A stretch of DNA of 12,118 bases from Circinella minor (Eukaryota > Mucoromycota > Mucoromycetes > Mucorales > Lichtheimiaceae): contig JAEPRB010000591.1 in the NCBI GenBank assembly GCA_016758965.1, forward strand, positions 1-12,118, given 5' to 3'. The notes below the pieces were generated by a model. The model was given only the letters and a program-made list of their open reading frames with translations, was not told where the DNA came from and did not search any database. Positions 1 through 7,572 of the stretch are shown here, piece by piece. The translations under genes and the position numbers were made by a program. The stretch's first letter is position 1; every line of letters starts with the position of its first letter.

Positions 1-122
1 AAAAAATATTCATCTCGAAATTTAAAAACACCATTCGCGATTATAAAAAAAGCATATACGAATTAAAAAATGTCATGAGCGAAATCAAAAACACCATGGT
101 CAACTTCTTTTGAAAAATCCTG
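1..122. mobile_element. Truncated right end of degenerate short-unit repeat element
   Basis: The left edge holds four to five degenerate units of about 20-22 bp with recurring TCGCGATTAT, ACGAATTAAA and AGCGAAATCAAA cores. It ends in AAAAATCCTG followed by TA at 123-124. The same AAAATCCTG|TA edge closes the 218-bp element at 6335-6552, which has similar units, so I read this as the end of a second copy whose other end lies outside the window. The shared edge is seen directly; mobility is inferred. Confidence 0.5.
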
Positions 123-124
123 TA

Positions 125-1150
125 TGTTTTTTAGGAAATATATAAAAATAAATAATAATAATTCAAATTTAAAATTATTTATTTATTATTTATTTATCTT
201 TAATTGGAAATAATATTTTATATTAAATTATAATTTTCACATGTCAATTAAATTATGATTATGTAATCATAATTAAACATGTGATATAATTTAAGAATTT
301 AAAAATAAATATTTAATCTTATAATAAATTTAAAGTTTTTAATCATTGTTAAATAAAATAATATCTTAATAATCTAGAACATTCTAAAAACATAATTTAT
401 ATTACAAATGTTTGTTTTTAATATATCTGAAGAAACAAGAATTATGTTAATGATTGTTGTTGTTATTATTTTTATTCATAAATTTTATTCATAAACACGG
501 AGGAGGAGAAAAAGATAATAAAAATTATTTTTTTTTAAAAATTATTTTTTTTAGCATTCATGAAACATTTAAGAAAACTATAAAAATTTAAAAAAATTTA
601 TGTTTTCTTTATATATACGTATAATTTTAATTTGTAAATAACTTTTGTGACATTTGGTTATTTGAATAAGAGTAAGAAATAAAAACAGACAAGGTATGAA
701 ATCCTTTGAGACTTTGTTATATATCTTTAATAATAATTTTAAAACTAGAATAGAAGTTATTTCTTTAAAATAATATTTACAACCCGTATTTATATGTTTT
801 CTATTCTATGAGTTATGGGGGTTGGTTAATTGAATGATGTAGGGGATTGATATTAAAGTTAGGCACTTGGTATTAGTTATTAATATTGAGAAGGTTACTA
901 TAGCTACTGTTCTAAAGTATATTGGGCTTAGCCATGATACTCTCTTTTATTCTTTAATTTAAGTTGATGAGGCACAGGGCATCGTTATGCGATTTTACTC
1001 AGTTTCCTTTTTAGAATTGAGTTATGTTCACATCTGTATTTTACATATTTCTTATTTCATCTGGGATGAAGAGATAATGTTCTTATAATACAACAACTTT
1101 ATTTTTATAGAACCAGGTTTAAACAATTATTATTGTTTAGTTCCCGTTTT
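125..1150. other. AT-rich stretch with no recognisable gene
   Basis: This is about 1 kb of very AT-rich DNA with stops in all frames and no conserved protein segment that I recognise. It contains the long palindrome at 221-297, poly-T and poly-A tracts around 525-555, and a polypyrimidine tract ending in TTTTTTGCTAG just before 1158 that looks like a splice acceptor for the following transposase. Part of it may be a decayed 5' exon or the terminal region of that element, but no start codon or zinc-finger exon could be identified. Confidence 0.5.
221..297. repeat. Long imperfect palindrome (hairpin)
   Basis: The core is a perfect inverted repeat: AATTATGATTA (251-261), a TG loop, then TAATCATAATT (264-274). 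A second pair, CACATGT (238-244) and ACATGTG (277-283), flanks it. Outside these, AAATTATA on the left and TATAATTT on the right pair with small bulges. The arms therefore extend over roughly 35 nt with interruptions. It could be a MITE-like or cruciform element, or a terminal structure of the neighbouring transposon. Confidence 0.7.
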
Positions 1151-1157
1151 TTGCTAG

Positions 1158-3170
1158 GCTTAATACTAATATTTCTATTACTAACAATAATTTAGCAGCA
1201 GATGTGAATAATGATGACTATCCCTTTAATCAAGACTATGATGACGTTGTATATGATGATGGTGTTTTTGATTATGGCGATTGTAATATGATGGCTTCAT
1301 CCTCTGAACCATCTATTATTTACGATGCAGAGGTACTTGCATCTTCTTTTACGTCGATCCAGCTAGAGACTTCAATAGATCAAGATGGAGAAAATTTTAC
1401 TTCATTCAATGAGGACATTAATATTGATATGATGGACAACGACACTATTGATGTTATGGACAATGATGATAACAGTGAGGTTTTTGAAGTAATTGACAAA
1501 ACGACGCAACCCTCTGTTAGCATCACAACTAACGAAAGGGACCCGATTATATGTAACGTCCCTCCCACAAAAGAATTAGACGAACAACTGAAAAGAAGTG
1601 TCTAATTGTACCAAATTGTACAAGAAAAAAGTATTACTGATGATGCATATTCGCGTATTTTGAAATTTATTAATGAATGTCTTGCTAGTAAAGAGCTAGG
1701 TAAAAATAAAATTGCAGAATGACTAATATTTTGAATATGTGGTACTCATTTTAAAGAATTATGTAACTGGAAAACCGATCTTATCAAAATACAAGGCTGA
1801 AACCAAAATCACTGAACAGTATCCTGTTAAACCAGTCTACTATGACTATTGTCAAAACAGCTGTCAAATATATACAGATTATGTCTCAATTGGATGCCCA
1901 TGTGGTCAGCAACGTTACAAGGAAAGCAATCCTAATAGACTTCAGGCTGTCTCAACAATGTTGTACATGCCTTTAGCTGAACAAATAGTAGCATTAATTT
2001 CAAATGATATGAGACGAGAAAAGGTGATGAATCTAATGGACCATGAAAGTGAAGAGGATGGAGTGCGAGAAGACATTTTCGATGGAAATGTATATAAGAA
2101 GCAGAAAAGTCTGTTTAAAGGAGATATGGATATTGCGATCTCATTATACATTGATGGATTTGCTCCTTTTAATAAGGGAAAGACCAGTATGACGATCTTC
2201 AATATCATTCTTTTAAACCTTTCACCAAAAGAGTGGTATGATAAGTATACTATATATATTTAAAAAGCAACGTACTAAAAACACGTTTTCAATTGCAGGT
2301 ATAAGAATGAAAATATAATTCAGGTCTATGTGTTGCCAGTCAAGCCAAAATCGATGGACAATTTTCTTGAACCTTTATTTATTGAACTACACAAACTCCA
2401 AACAGCCGGTCTAGAAGTTAGATGTGGTGCCGGTGTGTTTCGATTAAATGTCCATTTAATGCTCACGAGCGGTGATATAGTTGCTGTTCAAGAGCTCATT
2501 CATCATTCATACTGAGCCCTATATGGGTGCCAGATATGCCCTGTCAAGACCATAAAGGCATTAAGTCCTGAAGGTGTTGGTAATGGGAATTACTTTTCAG
2601 GCTTGCATAATAATGTTCATCAATTTCGTGACATTGTACATGACATAGATGGTGCTCCAGTAAGTGATTATTAACCATGAAGTAGATTAAATGCACTTAC
2701 TGTACATATTATAATATAGGAATTTTTGATAAAAAAGAAAACAAAATTTGCAGAATTGGACAGTTTCCATGGGGCGTCGTTTTTCGGTTTAGATGAAATG
2801 CACTTGATTGGAACTAATGTGTCAAAGCATATCTGGGAAATGGTTAGTGGATCTTTCCAACATACCACTATGATGTTTGAATTAAGCAACGCAGCAAGAC
2901 AAGTAATTGGAAGTTCCATTGAAACATCGACCAGTACCATCCCTTCGTCCATCTTTGAAGGTGACTTTAGAAGTAAGTTGGAAGATTAACGTATGTGGTG
3001 TACATAACTACGACTTACTCAATATATAATAGATTACCATACAAAGCCTGGTAATATGTATGAGAGCGGTCGATTAGACTTGTTTTGTGATGTTTGTGGT
3101 CCCTACTATCACTGCGCAAACAACTAAGAAACCATAAGTTAAAAAGTTGTGGATTCTCCAGAGTCCAAGT
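1158..3170 (+). pseudogene. Decayed tnp2-like (CACTA/EnSpm-type) transposase with introns
   Basis: This would be the transposase of a cut-and-paste DNA element. An acidic Asp-rich N-terminal part (1159-1605) follows a probable splice acceptor. After a stop at 1603-1605 the same frame stays open to 1720, then shifts near 1739. A C-rich segment (YCQNSC, then CPCGQQRY, about 1834-1920) resembles the family's zinc-binding linker. Next come VLPVKPKSMDNFLEPL, VHLMLTSGDIVAVQEL, LYGCQIC and LDEMHLIGTNVSKHIWEM, which I recognise as tnp2-like. Introns at 2236-2298 (63 nt) and 2660-2719 (60 nt) have GT-AG ends and join the frame exactly; a third is possible at 2973-3032. Decay includes an in-frame TGA at 2513-2515, a shift near 3051-3060, a TAG at 3075-3077 where RAVD is probably followed by Trp, and a TAA at 3135-3137. 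The block FVMFVVPTITAQTTKK is the last recognisable part. Family assignment is from recalled motifs; a related Mucorales-specific transposase group is possible. Confidence 0.75.
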
Positions 3171-4159
3171 TAGGGGAGAAATCCCCCCACTTTTTGATGA
3201 TGAAATAAACAAAAAGGAATAAAAACGTAAGAATTTCTTAAGTAAATGCAAGTTGCTGCACGATCTGTTAGGGGGTATATTTTCGTTTCAAAAAGTAATT
3301 TCAGTTACAACTGTAAAAACTATTTTAAAAATCCAAGTTGTTGAAAAAAAAGAGTAATGAATGAAATCGGAATCTTTCTGATTTAAAAAAAAGTACATTG
3401 GTAAAAGCAAAAAGTCATCAGAAAGTAAATATGTATTAGTTGTAGTCTTTGAACAAAATGTATTTTTTTTTATTTGTAGTGAGGGGGTCCATTCAAGCTA
3501 ACAATAACAAATAGGGGAAGTTGAGAGTAATAAAAAAAGTATTTTTATGCAGAGTAAAAAAAAATATACACAACAGTGTTTAGTAGAAAAAAAACCAATC
3601 GTATAAAGAGATTAAGTTTAGGGGTACGTAAAAGAAAAGTATTCTTGGAACAAGGGGGGGGGATAATAGTAGAGGAAAATAACATCACAAGATATACTTT
3701 TACATGATTGTTTATGAATGATAAAAATAAAGAATTATTAACTTTTTTTTATTCAACTTTTTTTGATACCTTTATTTTAAAACCAAATAATTTCTTCTAC
3801 TAATAACATGAATACCAAAAGGCAAACCATTGGAAGTGATGGAATGAGTTTCCACACGTTATTAGGCTAGTTATACTGTCGAGAAACGATGTTGTATATT
3901 CTTCTAAATCATTATTGTATTATAAAAGATTTTTATTACCTGTTATTATATTGAGTGCTAGTAAATTTTGAATGGTATTAAAGCATTGTTTGATGTCCTT
4001 TCTAATGTGCCACAAAACGAGTTTGTCACCTTATTGTGCAGAAGTTTTGGAGTATTTGAAGAAAGAGCACCAGGAGGGAAAATTTTGTGCCGAGATGAGC
4101 CTTTTATTGATGAAAAACTGTAAGCCATCGTTTTTATCATAACAGTATAATGCACTTAC
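3171..4159. other. Gene-poor AT-rich stretch with short open frames
   Basis: From 3171 to about 3960 I see only AT-rich sequence with homopolymers, including a run of nine G at 3654-3662 and several A and T runs. It may be the decayed 3' part of the tnp2-like element. From 3965 to 4123 two plus-strand frames and one minus-strand frame are open at once, in less AT-biased DNA. One plus frame reads VPQNEFVTLLCRSFGVFEER and then APGGKILCRDEPFIDEKL. I do not recognise it and cannot say which strand, if any, codes. Confidence 0.4.
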
Positions 4160-5328
4160 CTGCATTCTAAGACTGGAACGGGTATACAACATCTGTGGGA
4201 CTTTGACGTGAGCTACTTCTCCAGCTGCGGACCATGCATAGTTACGTCTCATATTCGCCATAACTGATGCTTCGTTGACAAATACACAATTATGTTGATA
4301 ATCTAAAATTTTTGTTTCAATATAATTCTTGACAAACTGTACTCGAACGTTTTTGGTATCGTCGTCAGTTCAGCGCTCTGGATATGGGTGTGCACACTTG
4401 ATTGTCATTTTGGCATTTGTATACGAGATATCGATATATTGTTGATGCTGCTAATCGTATTCCAAATTTTTGAAAGTATGCGCACTGAAGTTGGTCCAAA
4501 GTAATGGTGTTGTTATCTGTCATGCTTTGTAAAAGAAATCTGCCACCATTTTCTGTAATTTTTGATGGTATAACTTGTTTATGCTTGATTGGATTTGCTT
4601 TTCCTTTTCTAGTTTGGGCTCGTTTTTTAAGCTCGTAAATAGTACCTCTTGATATATTCATTAATGTGGAAATTTTTCTGTAAGATCTGCCAGCAGCTTT
4701 AAGAACCAATGCTTGTTTCATAATGTCTGGTGAATGGTAAGTATATTTACCACGACGGTTTTTTGGCAAAGGTTTAGTAACTTTGTTTTTCTGTGGTTGG
4801 ACTGAAACTGTTTCTGTTGCAGCAGCTACTACGTTAGTGTCCGGTGCAATAGCCCATAATTGGTACATATCGTCTTCGTTATTTGGCATCTCATCATCAT
4901 CACTATCACCATCCAAAATACTGCTGCTTTCACTATCAGTATCATCATCTGTATCACCAATAATATCGTTTTCTTGAACTAGGCGAGCAGTTTCTGCAGA
5001 GAACGAGAACGAAAATTGACTTGACTCGTGATCAATATTCTCTTCATTAACAAAGTCAATTGATTCAATAATGTCCATAGCAGTATCCTCATCTGCAATG
5101 GTTGGTGATTTGTTACTATAAACTAAAAAAAAAACAGTTTTTAATAAGCAAAATGGGCCGATTACATAGTAACTATATAAACTATTGTGTACCTGTTTGC
5201 TTTGTATCATTTATTTTCATGCGCTTTAAAGTTTTCTTAATTTTATTTACTGATGATTTAGTACTCGAAAGCGATTGTCTAGAAGGGCGCTTGTTAGCAT
5301 TTTTTTTTGTTTGTGAACGCGTTTGCAT
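4160..5328 (-). pseudogene. Decayed Tc1/mariner-like (IS630 superfamily) transposase
   Basis: This is a cut-and-paste transposase remnant. Exon 1 (5328-5193) starts with ATG and encodes a Lys/Arg-rich, probably nuclear-targeted N-terminus beginning MQTRSQTKKNANKR. A 70-nt intron (5192-5123; GTACAC to poly-T AG) joins in phase to exon 2, VYSNKSPTIADEDTAMD. Exon 2 has an acidic Asp/Ser tract (about 4970-4866), a helix-turn-helix (4733-4617; core GRSYRKISTLMNISRGTIYE) and a second helical DNA-binding segment (4505-4425; ending AASTIYRYL). A 1-nt frameshift lies at about 4436-4424; the other frame then gives MTIKCAHPYPER, a TGA at 4372-4370, and TDDDTKNVRVQF. The first catalytic site reads NCVFVNEAS where the family has Asp-Glu, so the Asp has become Asn (4276-4274). 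MRRNYAWSAAGEVAHVKVPQ follows, then another shift, and similarity ends near 4160. The second Asp and the terminal Asp/Glu are absent. It is surely inactive. No terminal inverted repeats were found. Confidence 0.8.
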
Positions 5329-5678
5329 ATTTCTAGAAAGTGATAAAAAAAAGTTGAAAAGAACAACAACAAAAAAAAAAGATTTTATATTTAATCATCC
5401 AGTTTTGTTGTATATCACCATTTGTTTGATCAATGGCAGAAGCAGACTGACTTCGTTTACCCGTAGTTTAATGATAATTATTATGATACTGTTTTAGATG
5501 TTGAATATTTGTATCAGTCACATTCTAAAGAACATGTGGTACAACAAAATTCTAATTATTAACTTTCTTTTGTATAAAACAAACAGTAATTCCTTATTGA
5601 GTATAAATATTTTGCACCTCACTCAACTATGTACTTTGGTTGTTTATATGATTGATGATTTACATTATTTTTATTTAT
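5329..5678. other. AT-rich gene-free spacer
   Basis: No gene is assigned here. On the minus strand, 5480-5370 stays open and reads TTGKRSQSASAIDQTNG, and a possible splice acceptor TTTCTAG lies about 5 nt before the ATG of the Tc1-like exon 1. A further 5' exon of that transposase is therefore conceivable but weakly supported. Near 5650-5690, minus-strand AATAAA motifs follow the stop of the small ORF at 5679-5966. Confidence 0.4.
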
Positions 5679-5966
5679 TTATTTATCTGGTTCTTGTTCT
5701 ACTTCAGCTTCTGTCAAAGTAATAGGTACTTTTCGTGGTGCGGCCTTTTCCTTAAGAGTAAGATGGGACAGCTTTGCAGTAAGGGTACTAATATCATATT
5801 CGCTAGGAACTGATCTTTGCTGTAAAATCTTAACATTGTTCGTCAACGAATGTAAATCGTTCAATGACTCTTTGAGTTCACTTTTTGTTGGCTCCTGAGC
5901 CCTACTTGGAAGTTTTTTTTTGGTTGGCAAATGTGAGGTTAATTGGTTATCCTTTACTCGTCCCAT
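5679..5966 (-). CDS. Small hypothetical protein (95 aa)
   Basis: I do not recognise this protein. It starts at an ATG preceded by an A-rich leader (TTAACATGGGAC) and runs 95 codons without interruption, unusual among the decayed neighbours. The N-terminus is basic (KKKLPSR, residues 17-23). The middle (about residues 29-72) is Leu/Ser/Lys-rich with likely amphipathic helices (SELKESLNDLHSLTNNVKIL; TLTAKLSHLTLKEK). The last 15 residues are acidic (EAEVEQEPDK). No signal peptide or membrane segment is visible. Overlapping AATAAA motifs on the minus strand directly after the stop would suit polyadenylation. It lies upstream of the Tc1-like transposase on the same strand, but nothing shows that they belong together. 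It could be a small host gene, an accessory ORF of an element, or an exon of a larger spliced gene. Confidence 0.45.
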   Translation of the reverse strand: MGRVKDNQLTSHLPTKKKLPSRAQEPTKSELKESLNDLHSLTNNVKILQQRSVPSEYDISTLTAKLSHLTLKEKAAPRKVPITLTEAEVEQEPDK

Positions 5967-6134
5967 GTTAAAAAAGTGTTTTTTAGTTAAAAAGCATTGG
6001 AATTAAGCTCTGGCGCTTCGTAGTTTATAAGTAAATAAGCTTGCAGTCACTTATGTACAAAATCTTGATTATCAACAAATAAAGTTTAAGACATATAGCT
6101 TTGATAATAGTGCTTAGATTACGTATAGCAAATT
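5967..6134. other. Short AT-rich spacer without gene
   Basis: I see no coding or repeat signal here beyond an AT-rich leader on the minus strand immediately upstream of the 95-aa ORF. Confidence 0.4.
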
Positions 6135-6293
6135 AGTTTTTTCCTATTCACGAAAAACCCGATCCTGTTAGTGAACAATATTCATTCTAAGTGTTAAAAA
6201 TTAATGGCCAATTGTCGAATAATTCATGTACCACGTGTGAACAATTGAATGTCCTCATAACAAATAGTGGATGTCTCACTGACGAACAACTAT
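6135..6293. repeat. Degenerate 22-bp-period tandem array
   Basis: About seven degenerate units of 21-23 bp follow each other, with starts such as TTCCTATTCACGAAAAAC, TCCTGTTAGTGAACAATA, TTCTAAGTGTTAAAAATT, GCCAATTGTCGAATAATT, TACCACGTGTGAACAATT, TCCTCATAACAAATAG and TCTCACTGACGAACAACT. Each has a pyrimidine-rich start and a G-A-A core near position 11. The units resemble those in the 218-bp element at 6335-6552 but are separated from it by helicase-like coding sequence (6305-6334). This is probably a related insertion or a decayed part of one. Confidence 0.55.
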
Positions 6294-6334
6294 GTGTTTA
6301 TTAACCAATAAAAATTTGGGCAGTAGTGAAAATA

Positions 6335-6552
6335 CAGGTGTCCTTGTGGCGAATAATTAACCTGCTCTTAAGCGAAAGTCATGATGGTCATGCATGAAAA
6401 ATTTTTATTTCCAATCGCGAATAATTTACATCCCGTAAGTAAAAAATTTAGTGGCCCCAAGTGAAAACCCTACCAGCCTGAAATTCAAAAAATTACCAAC
6501 CCGTAAGTAGAAGATTTTACCTCCCATGTCAGTAATTGGATGCAAAATCCTG
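6335..6552. mobile_element. 218-bp TA-flanked minisatellite element (CAGG...CCTG)
   Basis: The element starts CAGGTGTCC and ends AAAATCCTG, with TA on both sides (6333-6334 and 6553-6554), as expected for a TA target-site duplication. The inside is almost entirely degenerate 21-25 bp units such as CCTTGTGGCGAATAATTAAC, CCAATCGCGAATAATTTACA and CCCGTAAGTAAAAAATTTAG. It interrupts a helicase reading frame, and removing it plus one TA restores that frame. The terminal inverted repeat is only CAGG/CCTG. TA targeting is typical of Tc1/mariner transposases, so it could be moved by one; this is inferred. Confidence 0.6.
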
Positions 6553-6797
6553 TACATAAGGCATAGGGTCAAACCTTAGAGCACATCAGTATTCGTCTGC
6601 AAGAAGGTGTATTTGCACATGGTCAACTATATGTTGCTCTTTCCAGAGCAACAAACCCAAATAATATATATATTGCTGTTGATATGACATTATTTACTAC
6701 TACAACACCATCTACTGACAATATTATATATCATGAGATACTGCTGCCACCACCACCACCACCAGCAACATTAGCTGAACAAAATATTCCTACAACC

Positions 6798-6890
6798 AAC
6801 GCTCCTATTACTACATCTACTACTACTACTATATCCTCTACTACTACATCTTCTACTGCTACATCTTCTACTACTACATCTACTACAACT
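6798..6890 (+). repeat. ACT/TCT trinucleotide-rich microsatellite
   Basis: Imperfect tandem ACT, TCT and ACA triplets, in larger blocks of CTACTACATCTT, encode the Thr/Ser tail of the helicase fragment. The frame is kept throughout, as expected for triplet expansion in a coding or formerly coding region. Confidence 0.8.
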
Positions 6891-6893
6891 TAG

Positions 6894-7180
6894 ACTTTTC
6901 GTTCTCTTAGTCACCATCATATATTTTTTGTTTCTTTCTTTAGTATACTCTCTTTTTTACAATTACGTATTTTTTGTTTTTCTCTCCTCAATAATTATTA
7001 ATATACAACATAACAAATTAACAGTTTAACAACATTTAGTGTATAAATAATAGGTCAGGCTATCATAGTTAAATTTAGTGGTAAACTAAGATAAGTAAAA
7101 TGATAAAAAAAAAAGGAAAAAAAAGTTGTTTTCTTAAAGTAAATTATTTTTTTTCCACAACCTCAGAAATAGCACTTTTT
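6894..7180. other. AT-rich spacer without gene
   Basis: No open frame or repeat of note is seen. It is T-rich directly after the helicase stop, possibly its 3' untranslated region, then A-rich up to the GC-rich block at 7181. Confidence 0.4.
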
Positions 7181-7273
7181 CCACAGCGAATGCGCAGCGA
7201 AACCATATGCCGTTAAATGGCCCGAAGTGAAGCGAGGGGGCTCATTTAGCCGAGCGAAGCGAGGCAGGAAGAG
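7181..7273. repeat. GC-rich block with hairpins and direct repeats
   Basis: This island is far richer in GC than its surroundings. CAGCGAA occurs at 7184-7190 and 7195-7201. G[T/C]GAAGCGAGG occurs at 7227-7237 and 7254-7264, 27 bp apart. TAAATGGCCC (7214-7223) pairs with GGGCTCATTTA (7238-7248) with one bulge, and GGCT-CATTT-AGCC forms a smaller stem. It lies about 290 bp after the helicase fragment, where a Helitron 3' terminal hairpin would be expected, but no clear CTRR end was found. Confidence 0.55.
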
Positions 7274-7477
7274 GTTGATTATATGAAATGTGAAGGGGTA
7301 TTTATATATTTTCTAAACTATTAATAAGATATACGATAAACTAATAATAATAATATACTTGTTCGTGACTAAGGGTTGACTACATGTTCGAATAATTATT
7401 ATGATGATGTGACAGTGATATAGACTAACTACGTGGCAATATAAAAATAAAATATGTTTACAAAAGAAGTATCACAA
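7274..7477. other. AT-rich sequence before the LINE open frames
   Basis: No gene is seen. It may include the 5' untranslated region or internal promoter of the LINE, whose 5' boundary cannot be placed from one copy. Confidence 0.35.
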
Positions 7478-7572
7478 ATGGATAAAAAAGGAAAAGTAGA
7501 GTTACTACTACTATTTATGGCTATGGATGCTCTCTTTCCTCTTTTCCTCACTTTTTATTTAAAATTACCAAA

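Larger units (their letters stand above)
6305..6893 (+). pseudogene. C-terminal fragment of Pif1/Helitron-type helicase, split by insertion
   Basis: This is the end of a superfamily 1B DNA helicase, as found in Pif1 proteins and in the Rep-helicase of Helitrons. The 3' piece (6555-6893) reads HKA-stop-GQTLEHISIRLQE, then GVFAHGQLYVALSRATNPNN. The VALSRA segment is helicase motif VI, and HKAxGQTL is the preceding conserved block with its Gln codon changed to TAG (6564-6566). The 5' piece (6305-6334) reads PIKIWAVVKI, which continues into HKA in frame once the 218-bp element at 6335-6552 and one TA are removed. After the helicase domain the frame runs on for about 70 codons of low complexity: six prolines, then Thr/Ser repeats, ending at TAG 6891-6893. 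The ATPase motifs are missing, so it is a fragment. Helitron origin is favoured by the transposon-rich setting, but a host Pif1-like gene cannot be excluded. Confidence 0.7.

Noticed and set aside
499..510. GGAGGAGG run as a ribosome binding site
   Set aside because: No start codon or ORF follows it, and introns and LINE sequence show that the genome is eukaryotic.
3654..3662. Run of nine G as a telomere or quadruplex signal
   Set aside because: It is a single isolated homopolymer with no repeated G-tracts nearby.
4114..4155. A 42-nt GTAAGT...TTACAG intron on the minus strand after LRMQ
   Set aside because: The splice signals are good, but the sequence after it matches no transposase segment in any frame, and the upstream LRMQ frame itself follows a likely frameshift.
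4365..5210. Single 281-codon minus-strand ORF as a complete gene
   Set aside because: Its first 29 codons lie in or across an intron (5123-5192), and its last codons after about 4424 are in the wrong frame after a frameshift. It is only part of the Tc1-like pseudogene.
5102..5722. Plus-strand ORFs of 131 and 74 codons
   Set aside because: They are rich in Phe, Leu and Ile as expected of AT-rich noncoding DNA, and they lie antisense to the transposase exon and the small minus-strand ORF.
6135..6552. CRISPR array
   Set aside because: The units are degenerate along their whole length, with no constant repeat and unique spacer pattern and no cas genes; the host also looks eukaryotic.
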